The notes beneath the pieces are model-generated. The model had not been told where the DNA came from. It saw only the letters and a program-made list of their open reading frames with translations, and searched no databases. A DNA stretch of 64,000 nt from Erythroxylum novogranatense (lineage: Eukaryota; Streptophyta; Magnoliopsida; Malpighiales; Erythroxylaceae), in NCBI GenBank assembly GCA_029891385.1, contig CM057233.1, forward strand, positions 33,276,540-33,340,539. Reading direction: 5' to 3'. A program made the translations under genes and the position numbers. Below, in pieces: positions 33,992 to 45,386 of this stretch; the stretch's first letter is position 1; every line of letters begins with the position of its first letter.

Positions 33992-36900
33992 CTATATATC
34001 CTGAAAGGATGTAACACCCATATGAGCAGTGTGCTCATGAAAGACCTTAGGTGGCACTCCTTTAGTAAGCGGATCCGCAACCATGGAGTTTGATCCAATG
34101 TGTTGTATAAACAACTGTCCACTCTGAACTCTCTCTTTAACAATTAGGAACTTGATGTTGATGTGCTTCGACTTTGTCGAGCTCCTATTGTTATTGGAAT
34201 ATAGCACTGCAGAGTTATTGTCACAAAATAACTTAAGTGGTCTTTCAATAGAGTCCACAATGCGCAGCCCAGTGACAAAGTTTCGCAGCCATATCCCATG
34301 GTTGGATGCCTCATAACACGCTATAAACTCTGTTGCCATGGTGGAAGAAGCTATAAGTGTCTGCTTAGCACTTTTCCAGGAAATAGCTCCTCCAGCAAGC
34401 AGGTAGATATAGCCCGAAGTGGATCTCCTACTATCTTGGCATCCAAAGAAAATCGAATCGAATAACCAATGATCTCCAGCTTATCCGATTTCCTGTATGT
34501 GAGCATATAATCTTTCGTTCTCTGCAAGTACCGCATTACCCGTTTGGCTGCTTTCCAGTGATCCAATCCCGGGTTACTTAAATATCTCCTTAGCATTCCA
34601 ACAATGTACGCAATATCCGGAATCGTACAAACCTGAGCATACATTAGATTTCCTACAGCCGAAGCATAAGGAATCTTCTGCATTTCCTTAGCTTCAAAGT
34701 CATTTTTGGGGCATTGACTTAAGCTGAACTTATCTCCCTTAGACACAGGGGTATCACATGGTTTACAATCCTACATGCCAAACCTTTTAAGTACCTTTTC
34801 GATATAGCTCTTTTGTGACAATCCAAGAATACCTCGAGAGCGTTCCCGATGTATCTTAATCCCTAAAACAAAAGAGGCGTCACCAAGATCCTTCATTTCA
34901 AATTTCTTTGACATAAATCTTTTGGTTTCGTGCAATAAGCCTATATCATTAGTAGCAAACAATATGTCATCGACATATAAAACCAGAAAAATGTACTTAC
35001 TCCCACTGAACTTATAGTATATACAATCATCAGCCAAGTTCATCTCAAAACCAAACGAGATGACAACTTGGTGAAATTTGTAATACCATTGACGAGATGC
35101 CTGCTTGAGTCCATAGATGGATTTCTTTAGTTTGCAAACCATTTGCTTTGCATCTCCTGATACAAAGTTTTCTGGTTGCACCATATAAATCATCTCATCA
35201 ATGTCACCATTGAGAAACGTTGTCTTAACATCCATCTGATGTAACTCAAGATCAAAATGTGCCACTAATGCCATTATTATCCTGAAAGAGTCTTTCGAAG
35301 AAACCGGAGAGAAAGTCTCTTTATAATCAATGCCTTCTTTCTGTGTAAAGCCATTTGCGACAAGATGAGCTTTGTACCTTTCTACATTGCCTTTAAAATC
35401 CTTCTTGGTCTTAAATATCCATTTGCAACCAATAGGTTTCGCACCTTTAGGCAATGGTACAAGGTCCCAAACATCATTGTCCTTTATAGACTTTATCTCT
35501 TCATTCATGGCATCAATCCACTTTTGAGAGTTAGAACTTTCCATGGCTTGATGGAAGTTGATTGGATCATCTTCCACCATACCAATGTCAACTTCATGTT
35601 CTTGAAGAAATACAACATAATCATCTGGAATTGCACTTCTCCTCTCTCTAATGGATCTTCTTAATGGCATAGGTTCTTGAGGTTGTAGAGTTTGTTCTTC
35701 TGGAACAAATTGTTGAACTTGGGGAGGAGTTTCTATGACATTGTCTTGATTAGGAATTGCTTCTTGAACAATGTCAGGAATGGAAACCTGACCCTGATCA
35801 TTGTCAATAGCAATTAGAGGAATTTCAACATGTTCCTCTTCAAAAACAAAGTCCTTAATCCTTTCTCCCCCCGCAAACTCAACATCCTCAAAAAACCGGG
35901 CATTTCCCGTCTCAAAAATTGCCTTAGTAGTGGGATCATAAAACTTGTAACCCCTGGATCTTTCAGAATATCCAATAAAGTAACAACTGATAGTCTTGGA
36001 GTCCAGTTTCTTTTCATTTGGCCTATAAGGCCTTGCCTCAGCTGGACATCCCCAAATGTGCAAATGCTTTAAACTAGGCTGCTTGCCTGTCCAAAGTTCA
36101 TAAGGGGTCTTATCAGTTGCTTTACTTGGAACTCTATTGAGTATATATGCTGCGGTCTTTAGTGCTTCTCCCCAGAGTGATTCTGGTAAGGTGAAATGAC
36201 TAATCATACTCCTCACCATATCCTTAAGCATTCTGTTTCGTCTTTCAGCAACACCATTCATGCTAGGCGAACCTGGCATAGTGTACTGTTGGACAATACC
36301 GCATTCCTCTAGGAATTTAGCAAATGGTCCTAGACGTTGTTCACCTGATCCGTCATATCTACCGTAGTACTCGCCACCACGATCAGATCTGACACTTTTA
36401 ATCCTTTTGTTGAGTTGGTTCTCAACTTCAGCCTTAAAATTTTTGAACACGTCCAAAGACTATGATTTGTCATGAATGAGCTAAAGGTAGCCATATCACG
36501 AGAAATCGTCTATGAACGTTATAAAATACGGTTGACCATTCCAAGATGCCATAGGGAATGGCCCACAAATATCCGTATGAATAAGTTCTAAGACGTCTGA
36601 AGCCCTATTGGCACCAAATCTCCTGACATTTGTTTGTTTCTCCTTAATGCAATTAACACAAGTAGCAAAATCTGTAAAATCAAGGGGATCGAGAATTCCA
36701 TTGGACACAAGTCTCTCAATTCTCCTTTCGGAGATGTGACCTAATCTCTTGTACCACAACGAGGCAGAATTCTCTTCGGTTAATTTGCGCTTTAAACTTC
36801 GTGTACCCACGTGCAAGGCTTCATTAAATGAAGAATTAATGTCAAGCATATATAGATTATCGTAACCTGATAAAGAACCGATACCAACCAAATTTGAATT

Positions 36901-37289
36901 TTGAAAGAGACTAAATATTCCATTTCCAAATGAACAACAATAACCAGATTTGTCCAAAGCAAAAATAGAAATCAAATTCCGTCTAAAAGACGGTACAACG
37001 AAAGTCTTAACTAAATCCAAATAAAATCCAGTTCTTAACAATAATCTAAAAGTCCCTATTGCTTCGACTTCTACCGACTTGCTATCCCCTACATAGATGT
37101 ATCTTTCACCATCACTTGGTTTTCGGCAACTCAGGCAACCCTGCATAGACACACTGATGTGAGTTGTTGCACCAGAATCTAACCACCATGTGTGTCTAGG
37201 TACCGAAGTCAAATTAACCTCAGAACAAACCAAAGTAAGAAGCATACCTTTCTTTCCACGCCATGCGTGATAATTGGTACACTGCTTCT
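33992..37289 (-). pseudogene. pol: copia pol (protease, integrase, RT, RNase H), degenerate
   Basis: Read from the right: protease with WWLDSGATTHIS (active Asp at 37177-37179); GAG-pre-integrase with LWYKRLGHIS and CVNC; integrase with [17 protein letters not shown] and [10 protein letters not shown] with [12 protein letters not shown] and LYVDDILFA; RNase H with [15 protein letters not shown] and LFCDNNSA. Open pieces are 36496-37455, 34771-36456, 34351-34746 and 33992-34339. Three stops lie between integrase pieces (about 36457-36495), one follows the RT piece near 34771, and a frame change early in RNase H (about 34440) displaces its middle. A changed codon turns the usual RNase H motif into GYSIRFS. 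The product would replicate and insert element cDNA, but this copy cannot encode it. Confidence 0.88.
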
Positions 37290-38063
37290 TTACATGACCT
37301 TCAGCGTCACAAAAGAAATAACCTCTTGGTTTTTCTTCCTTATTCTGTTTCTTTTGTGTTGCTGGAACCGCAACTTCCTTAGTTTTCTTTCTTTTGTTCC
37401 TTTTGTCCTTAGATGTTATGGCTAAGTGAGCACTTTCTACCTTATCATGCTTCAACCTTTCCTCTTCCTGGACACAGTGTGAGATAAGCTCATTAAGAGA
37501 CCATGTCTCTTTCTAACAGTTATAACTCACTTTGAATTGATTGTACTGTGCCAGAAGATATATCAAAACCAGATGCACTAACAAGTCTTCGGATAATTCC
37601 AACTTAAGTGCTTTCAATTTTGAAGCAATATGAGACATTTCCATAATGTACTCCCTTATGTTTCCTTTTCCTGCATACCTCATTGAGATAAGCTTTGCCA
37701 AAAGTGTACTTGTTTCAGCCTTTTCATTTTTGGCAAATCTTTTCTCAAGGTCCTCAAGGAAATCCTTAGCCGTAGTAATCTGTTCGGACATAGTGCCCCG
37801 AAAAGCTTCTGGAATGGCACGCTTCATGATCATCAAGCTCATACGATTCGATCTTTCCCACTTTTCCATCTCCTCTTTGATCGAGGTACTCTCACCGATA
37901 AGTGGATCAGTTGATCGACTCAGAAGCAAGATCCAAGTCCATGACTCGAGAACAATCAAACGTTCTCCTTCCATGACTTAAAATTAGTGCCATTAAGGAT
38001 AGGAATTGAATTAACACTAGCAGAGATATTTGCAGCAGAACCAGGAACTGAACAGAGAACAAA
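37290..38063 (-). pseudogene. gag: copia gag, degenerate
   Basis: The frame at 37513-37974 carries the UBN2-type capsid core (MEKWERSNRMSLMIMKRAIP, then KDFLEDLEKRFAKNEK and KALKLELSEDLLVHLVL). It ends at a TAG (37513-37515), after which the same frame continues (KETWSLNEL) into a Lys-rich region and a zinc knuckle near 37310-37340. There the first Cys is replaced by Tyr (YFFCDAEGHVKKQC), which should prevent zinc binding. The true N-terminus lies in another frame, between about 37980 and 38063 (SIPILNGTNFKSW), so a frameshift is present. RNA packaging function is lost. Confidence 0.82.
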
Positions 38064-39989
38064 ACAAACAAAATCTAATTACTCACATAACAACACAATA
38101 ATATGCCAAATTAATTATAAACAGATAATGGTAGGGCCCCATCACAAGATACCATGCACGACATTAATATTTAGTATTTGGACAGAAATACTAACTTGTA
38201 AGTATTACCTTGGTGTAGTGATCAAATACTGACAATAAGGCATGTCAAACAATAAACCTTTCTTTGGACCGATTTAATGTTCACATATTATACTGAATAA
38301 TTGCCACGCACTTACCACCACAAATGTATATGCAATTCGGGCCAAATATAAACTTTCCTTTGGGCCAGTCTATATTCGCATGAATAATATACACACAAAA
38401 CTTTTTAACATTCTAAGTTAAATTAATTTCACAAGAGAGGTTGCTTTGGCAACATGTTGCTTCAATTAATTTAATTTAAAATGCTATATATTTCTTTAAA
38501 ATACCACAATCTGAAATTAATACCAAACTTTGTATAAGCTGTATGAAAACTTCGTAGCTTTAATTTCTTGATGCTATGATATTGACAGTCTTGTCAGCTT
38601 AAATCAAGAATTAGGTCAAAATTTTATAAATCAAACCAAAAATTATAAATTTTAGACCCAAAACTTATTCCTCATAATATTAATCTGTAACATGCATACT
38701 ACCATATAAATCTAGAACTTTACGATAGTTAATGTATACAACCAAATAAATTCAATAACATCTTTACTTTATTAAAAAAAACTGAAATCATAGGATAAAA
38801 AGAAGCTTTCAAAGCATTCTGGAAACATCCTAACATAAACAAACACCAACGGTTAAAGGAGTTTTATCTAATGGGTAAAATTTCAATCTTTATCCAATGG
38901 GCAAAATTCGATTTTTTATCTAATGGGTAAAACTCCAATCTTTATCCAATGGGCAAAATTCGATTCTTTATCTAATGGCTAAAACTCTAATCTTTATCCG
39001 ATGGATAAGACTTCGTCCTGGTTATTATCCAATGAACAAAGCTGAATCTAAAACACCGAAAACGTTCTTTAAAACATTAAAAGCTTCATCTTGCAAATAA
39101 AGGAGACATCACCCAATCAATGTTATGAATACCGTATCGGACTCGATACCGAATTGAGCTTTAAAACGGAACTGTACTGGTATCGACCGATACCGGATAC
39201 CATTTCGGGATATTTTTTAAATATAAAATAGTCCATAAACTTTTTTAAAATTACAAAATAGTCCATATTAATATATATTATACAGTTGTCTTGTATAACA
39301 TCAACCAATAAATATAATTAATTTTAAAATATATAAATTTTGATTTAATAATTGAAAATATATAAAATAAATATTAGTTTATAAATAATAATTTTAAAAT
39401 TATTTATTTTGAAAATAAAATATTTTTATTAATAATTTATTAATAAATATTATATAAAATGTTAAAATAAATTTAAATAAAATAATTTATTAGTAATTAA
39501 AATTAAAATATTTTATTTTTAAGTTTTATTTAATTTATAATTATTATTAGTAATAAAATATTTATTATTATTTTAAAAGTTTCAAAAAAGGAGGAATGAG
39601 AGGAGGAAGAGATTTTGAACATTTTAAAATTTTGTAAAAAACCTTCAAATTTTTAAAATTTACGTATGCAAATAAGTATTTTGAATCTTAAGTAGATGCT
39701 AAGATAGTTTAAATCGGCCAGATCGATCCAGTATTTAAATCCGTACCAAAACTTAAATTTTATGCATCAATTTGGTAGAAGCAGACGCGTCGGCCGGATG
39801 GTGATCTGAAATTCTATTCATTGCACCCAATACATATACGAAAATCATGATCTCAAAACCATGAGACAACTATGGAACTATCACCGTACATGCAATAACG
39901 AGACATGCAGAAAAGAATCGAAAAGAACTCCAATATGGAAGATAAAAGGAAAACCGAATAGCCATTCTTGATGACCTAAGTATGAATTT
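38064..39989 (-). other. Long non-coding leader between PBS and gag
   Basis: About 1.9 kb without coding frames, much longer than usual for a copia leader. It contains a 26-bp tandem repeat (38863-39050). It also holds an extremely AT-rich block (about 39220-39660) bordered on the left by CGTATCGGACTCGATACCG and on the right by GGCCAGATCGATCCAGTATTT, which could be an inserted small element. I could not find convincing inverted ends or a TSD for it. Confidence 0.5.
38863..39050. repeat. 26-bp tandem repeat (about 6.5 copies, alternating types)
   Basis: Units alternate between TTTATCTAATGGGTAAAA and TTTATCCAATGGGCAAAATTC types, giving a higher-order period of 52 bp. The last units are degenerate. 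Confidence 0.88.
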
Positions 39990-40001
39990 GCTCTGATACC
40001 A
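39990..40001 (-). other. Primer-binding site of the copia element
   Basis: Minus strand TGGTATCAGAGC, exact initiator-Met type, two bases beyond the U5 end at 40004. Confidence 0.92.
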
Positions 40002-40003
40002 CT

Positions 40004-40287
40004 TGTAGATGGTTTTAATCCCTTTAAAACTCAAGATCGATTCATATCAGATTATCAACAATAAAATTAAAGCGGAAGCATACCTGAATCCATTGTAAAA
40101 TCTATACTGAAGTTTTGCGGTTTTGTCTTCCAAATTAGAACGTAACCCTTTTCTAATTTGGAAGACAAAACTGCAAAACTTTAGTGTAGATTTTACAATG
40201 GATTTAGGTATGCTTCCGTTTTAATTTTATTGTTGATGATCTGATATGAATCGATCTTGGGTTTTAGAGGGATTAAAATCCTCTACA
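40004..40287. repeat. Foldback: U5/R half of the LTR followed by its inverted copy
   Basis: 40004-40140 is the LTR's U5-R portion (TGTAGATGGTTTTAATCC...GTCTTCCAAATTAGA). After a loop of about 14 bases (ACGTAACCCTTT), 40151-40287 is the same sequence inverted (TCTAATTTGGAAGAC...GGATTAAAATCCTCTACA). By eye the arms differ at about 10 of 137 positions, mostly transitions. U3 is absent, so this end has no promoter. Confidence 0.9.
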
Positions 40288-40292
40288 GACAC

Positions 40293-40808
40293 ACCTATGT
40301 TGGCATTTGTATGAGCTTTGAAAAGAGCTTCAACAGAGCTACAAATAAACCCCATCTTCACAACAACCCACCGTTATCAACCCGTCATAGATACTTTCTT
40401 AGAGCTTTATACTTAGGCATAATCACTTCTTCTCAGTAACCCAAAACTTTTGAATCTATTTAAACAATTTTGCAAGCTTAAGTCTTTACTTTGAAAGATA
40501 AGAAAGTTGAAAGGGCATAGCCTTTTAACCCTTCTTCAATGACGTATCACCAACTATAAAAGCTATCAGATCACCTTTCTGATTAAGGCTGAAACTCAGG
40601 TTTATATTGACAACAAATTTATGAAAAAGCTCGTAGAGACACTTCAATCTGTTAGCTCTAAAGAAGAGAAAGTTATAATATTGAAAGAGATAGAAAAGTG
40701 TTTGTTATGAGGTATCATCAATTAGAAATTTACAAGAATTGGTTCTAAAATCAAAACTATTTTATATATACATGTTTTTTAAGCCAAGAAACCAGACTAT
40801 AAAACTAA
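40293..40808 (+). other. Right flank of the copia insertion; interrupted frame and unassigned DNA
   Basis: A short frame to TAA 40437-40439 is in phase with the frame that enters the insertion at 33040-33084. Later, around 40615-40708, a Lys/Glu-rich frame (FMKKLVETLQSV, then SKEEKVIILKEIEK) ends in TGA. I recognise neither. Confidence 0.3.
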
Positions 40809-41318
40809 GTGATTTTGGAGTTACTAGCTTCATCTTTAGCAGATGCTATAACTATCATCTTTGTTCTAACTACATTTCTTTTCAACTTCTTGCTTTTGAA
40901 ATTAAATATTGCACACAAGAAAATACAACCACCTAAAATTAAAGGTGGGTGGCTTGTTATCGATCATCTTTCTCTCCCAGTAGGACTAGACCCAACTCAT
41001 ATAACCTTGGGAAAGTTGGTTGACAATTACAGACTAATATTCACCTTCAAACTTGGTGCTCATCGAACTCTAGTGATGAGTAGTTAGGAAATGAATAAGA
41101 ATGCCTTACTTTCAAAGATAAAGCTTTCATTAGTTGACCTCATTCTCTCCCCTGGGAGATTCTAGGGTATAATTACTCCATCTTTGCTTTAAGCCCTTAC
41201 GGTTCTTATTAGTGACAAATGTGCAAGTTAGTAACACTTGAATTTTTATCTAACCATCGGCTTGCTACTTTTAAAAATTTACAAGAAGTAGAAGTAAAAC
41301 GTTTGTTACAAGGTTTTG
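40809..41318 (+). pseudogene. Cytochrome P450 N-terminal fragment (CYP82-like)
   Basis: The frame from ATG 40809 encodes a hydrophobic membrane anchor (about residues 12-34), then a Pro/Gly hinge-like KIKGGW and the P450 N-terminal block LPVGLDPTHITLGKL...FTFKLGAHRTLVMSS. A TAG at 41085-41087 stops it. Similarity then continues in shifted frames, with FIS and PHSLPWEILGYNYSIF (about 41125-41190) and LVTLEFLSNHRLATFKNLQEV (about 41230-41295). The wording fits the CYP82 family, endoplasmic-reticulum monooxygenases of specialised metabolism. It covers only about the first third of a P450 of about 520 residues; the I-helix, ExxR and heme-binding Cys regions are absent from what follows. It is a dead gene fragment, and it suggests a real P450 locus once stood here or was duplicated here. 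Confidence 0.72.
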
Positions 41319-41502
41319 ACATAGATTTTCAGGAATTGGTTCTGGTGCTAGTGCATCACATCATAGTGTTACAAATGTTATAGGAAAACTATCTACTTTG
41401 CTTGGTTTAGAGGTTGGTACCCTTAAATTTTACCTTGCTTACATGTTGATTGAAGATCTACAAAGAAGGTCCATTTTTTCTAACCAAATGATACAAAAAG
41501 AG

Positions 41503-41758
41503 TTAAATAAATTAAGTTTACGTATGAGCATGAGGAGCATAAGAAACATTAAACATACTTTCTATGCATTATCATGTTTAGAATATTATCGTTATGATTT
41601 ATGCACTTATATTGACATGGTGTGTTTTGATTAAATAAATTAAGTTTACATATGAGCATGAGGAGCATAAGAAACATTAAACATACTTTCTATGCATTAT
41701 CATGTTTAGATTATTGTCGTTATGATTTATGCACTTATATTGACATGGTGTGTTTTGA
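41503..41758. repeat. 128-bp tandem duplication
   Basis: Copies 41503-41630 and 41631-41758 differ at only about 3-4 positions (for example TTTACGTATG versus TTTACATATG), so the duplication is fairly recent relative to the decayed DNA around it. Confidence 0.9.
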
Positions 41759-41911
41759 TACATTATGAAGTTGGTTAGTTTATTTTATTATATTATGTTA
41801 TCTTATTGGTAATCTATAATTTTATTATGTGTTATATTATTTATTTCTTAATATTTAGACATATAAGTGTCTTGTTTATTTATAATATATTTTAATTGTT
41901 GATTTGTAGAT

Positions 41912-43293
41912 ATGAATGATAATGTTATGCAAATTATGTAACTTCTGCAAATTAGGCAATTTTTGGACAATGAGAATGAGTTTTGGGATTTGGTGGCTTG
42001 TGTAGCGAACTATATGGGTGTGTATTTTTTGAACCATATGTACAAGAAACAATGCTTGACTTCCTATCTAATAAGAGAACTATAAATGAATGAATTATTG
42101 AATGGTCATAAAAAAGCATGTTTTAATACATTTATGATGAATCAAAATACATTTCATCAATTATGCATGGTTTTGGAAAATAATTATGATTTGAGACCTT
42201 CAGATAGGATGTAAATTTAGGAGAAAGTGAGTTTATTCATGTTTGTCCTAAGTAAAGGTATCCCTATAACAGAGATACCCAAGAGTGCTTACAACATTTT
42301 GGTGAAACTGTAAGTAGAGTTTTTAATAAAGTTTGAGTGCCATGGATATATTTTCAAAGGATATACTCATACCAAAAATCCTGAATTCAAGGAGATCCCA
42401 CTATAAATTGCCAATGATGCTAGATATATGCTTCATTTTAAGGTAATTGAATATGTTCCCACTCCCCCTTCATTATATTTTCTTTGAAAATGATTGTTTT
42501 ATCATCTTATGATTATTGTTTTATATTAGGATTGCATTGGAGCTATTGATGATACATATATAGCAGTAGTTATTGTAGAGAAGGATCAAATGTGAAATAG
42601 AGGATGGAAAGGAATAATGATCACAAATGTATTGGCAACATGTGTCTTTGAGTCATTATTCACATATGTTTTAGCCAATTGGGAGGGATTAGTATATGAT
42701 TTTTGTACTTACCTTAATACATCGATAATCTGAAACTTAAACTTCCAAAACTACCGATAGGTAATTTTAAGATTTGTAGGATTTACTATTCATTATTTAG
42801 ACTTTTATGATATCATTCATACTAATTTTATTACCTCTATGGACATTTAGGTAAATATTATTTGGTTCACAAAGGCTATCTGGAAAGAAAAAGATGTTTG
42901 ACACCTTACCCAAAGATAAGGTATCATTAATCAGATTTTCATGGTGCAATTCCAAAAAGATCTTGATAAGTTTTTAATCAATCTCATTCATTATTAAGAA
43001 GTTGTATTGAGAGGGCTTTCGGTGTTTTTAAGGCTCGATGGAAGATATTGGAGAACATGCCTAAGTAATCATTGATGGATCAAAATAAAATAATTTTTAT
43101 TAGAAGAAACACAATCTGTGACTCTATTTTTAATATCCTCGATTAAGATCCTGAATTTATACCTCCAAATATATTTGAAGATGTTGGAGTTAACTCTACA
43201 CAAGAAGGCATTGAAGAATTGAGAACTCTAGAGATGACAGCTATTTATGATAATATTGCTTATAGTTTAATGATACTTAGATGCCATTCTTAG
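41912..43293 (+). pseudogene. PIF/Harbinger-type transposase, degenerate, two introns
   Basis: Reading frames with many stops match plant HARBI1-like DDE transposases. The N-terminal part has FHQLCMVLENNYDLRPSDRM and FKEIPL (about 42145-42405). The catalytic part begins DCIGAIDDTYIAVVI (first Asp region, 42530 onward), followed by NVLATCVFESLFTYVLANWEG (about 42635-42690), then KYYLVHKGY and a C-terminal [20 protein letters not shown] (about 42985-43045). Two GT...AG introns fall between these blocks, 42443-42529 and 42761-42850, consistent with the coding sense on both sides. The usual Gly in the DG pair of the first catalytic block reads Asp here. I did not locate terminal inverted repeats or a 3-bp TSD. 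Such transposases cut and move Harbinger elements; this copy is inactive. Confidence 0.8.
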
Positions 43294-43388
43294 ATTATTA
43301 TAAACCTTTGCTTTGAAATATGGTGTTGACTTCTTTTGCTCTATATAAATTCTAATGAGAATATTTAAAGAAACACGAAGATATAATA
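43294..43388. other. Short flank between transposase remnant and LTR
   Basis: AT-rich DNA, probably the distal Harbinger element or target DNA; nothing recognisable. Confidence 0.3.
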
Positions 43389-45386
43389 TTTAACATCCCG
43401 TTACATATATTAAGGTTTAAATAGTAAATGTGAGAGGTTACTAAGAAATTAGAAAGCATATTTCATACTCATGCATTACATGATATGCACATACATGTAA
43501 ATATTAAATCTTTGCACATAAAATAATTGTACATACATTTATTGACAATTTCGGGTATAATTGTTTATATATGTATAATTGTTTATATATGTGAGTATAT
43601 TGAGAAATGTGGTTTTATGTGTTGAAAATTGATCTGGAGAGTGTATATTTTGATTTAGATTTTTTGGTAAATTTTAGGAAAATTTTTTGAAAATTGGGTA
43701 ATTTTTGAACTAGGAAAATTACCAAATGGTAAAATAATCGTTAAATGGTAGTAGAAATTACTGTCTAATGGCAATGGAAATTTTGATAAATGACTTTAGG
43801 ATTTATTGACAAGTGCTATTGAAAATTGGGGAACAATTGGAGTAGAAATTTGGAGTAGAAATTGAAATTGATGGGACAAGTTAAATGAAAGAACCAATCT
43901 AATGCTTTGGAAATTGGAAATGTGGCAAGCGACAAATATCACTTGCCAAACAATGCCTTAAGTCCATTAACCCTCAAATTTTAAAGACCACACCTTTTTG
44001 GTTGTCTCACGATGCTTTTATATAAGAAGAACAAGTAAGTCCTTATTTTTGTTATCTTCTTCATTCCTTTATCTTCTCCATTCTTCTTCTTCATTCACGA
44101 TGTTTCCTTCTCTAAACCATAAGGTTGAATCTTTCTTCCCTCCATCACTAGCCACTTAAATACTTTACTATCTCCAGCTTGCTACTAAAAGACCCAACCT
44201 ATTCCTCCATGGATGATCGTGGAGAGGAAAGAGTTAGGGTATAATGGTGATTTTCAAGATTTGGAAGTTAAATCAAGTAAGTCATGTTTTAATTTTATGG
44301 GTTTGGTTAAATGAAACAATTGTGATGATATTTAGAGGTTAATTTCATAAAATGGTATTTTGGGTATCTGAGTGTCATGTTAAATGAAGCAATTGTGATG
44401 ATAGTTAGAGTTTAATTTCATAAAATGATGTTTTGGGTATGTGGGTGTCGTGAATGGGGAAGGGTGAGTAAATTTCTTACTGTCATTGATGAGTAATGAT
44501 TATAGAAATGTTTTAGAGGTTGAATGATCATGACAAGGAGTTTTGTATAAGCTAGAATATTGATGAAAAGATGAACATATAAATGTATATTGATGTTTTG
44601 TTTCATGTAAATGCTAAATAATGGGTTAGGAGTTGTTTATGGATGATTGATGTTGTATATGATGAGTAAGAAACTATAAGTTATGTTTTAAATGTCAAGG
44701 GTATTGTTAAATGAAACTATAATTATGAGAAATGTGGGATTGATGACTTGATTATGTGAGTTGAATGTGTGTGATGTGGATGGTGAAAAATCTATGTAAA
44801 TGTCTTGTTTTGTAATTTTAAATGATCATTAATGACCCATGATTTGTTATAGAGATGTTTTGGAAGTTGGATGATCCATAAAATGGTGTTAGGATAAGTG
44901 TAGAAAATCAATAATGAATGGGTTAATGAATATGTTCTATTTTGGTTAATGATCAATTATAGATCATCAATTGATTTGTGAATGTTTTATATTTGAAATG
45001 TAGTTGAGAATGAGGAGTGATGTGATAGAAAAGGTGATCTTGGTATGAGTTGTGTTAGGGTAAGATTTGGAAACAAAATTTGGTAGTTGAGCTAGAAAAT
45101 GTTGCAACAACATAATCTCTGAGTATGCTTCAGTGTTTTAGCCATAAATTTCTATGTAGTTGTTCAATTGAGATAATTCTTGATTTGTATTAAATTAGAG
45201 ACATATGTCTACATTTCTTGTGGACACATCGAATTTAAATTCTGTCTTTAAGAATCCCAACATTTGACATGAAATTGAGAACTGGGTATAGTACATTGTT
45301 GGATGAATGTATATGTTGCGTTTTGTTTTGAATGTATGAAAATGTGCTATACTTTGGGTGTTTATAATCAAATGGGGAATATGAAA
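43389..45386 (+). mobile_element. LTR fragment of the TGTAACA type, cut by the LTR at 45387
   Basis: Starts TTTAACATCCCGTTAC, read as a TGTAACATCCC terminus with one change. It resembles the LTR at 54949 (shared AGTAAATGTGAG...CATGCAT...ATAATTGTACAT...TTCGGGTATAATTG). A TATA-like TTTTATATAAGAAG lies near 44012-44030, followed by a pyrimidine-rich leader (44040-44110). It stops where the chromovirus LTR begins. The remainder would lie beyond the nested inserts, outside the window. Confidence 0.6.

Larger units (their letters stand above)
33085..40287 (-). mobile_element. Ty1/copia element (7.2 kb) with a foldback replacing its 5' LTR
   Basis: Minus-strand element. The 3' LTR is at 33085-33553, the purine tract (GGGAGAT on the minus strand) at 33554-33570, pol and gag at 33992-38063, a PBS at 39990-40001 and an aberrant 5' LTR region at 40004-40287. 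It is flanked by a perfect 5-bp duplication, GACAC, at 33080-33084 and 40288-40292. Coding regions contain stops and frameshifts. The outer right end is a U5 end (CTCTACA) in inverted orientation instead of the expected U3 end (CCTTACA), so both outer ends are U5 ends. The leader between PBS and gag is unusually long (about 1.9 kb). Confidence 0.87.

Noticed and set aside
38863..39050. CRISPR-like regular repeats
   Set aside because: The repeats are contiguous, without unique spacers, and the genome is clearly a plant nuclear one.
39120..39790. Possible MITE in the copia leader
   Set aside because: The edges are only vaguely complementary (CGATACCG against GATCGATCC) and no duplication was found; it is kept as a query in the findings.
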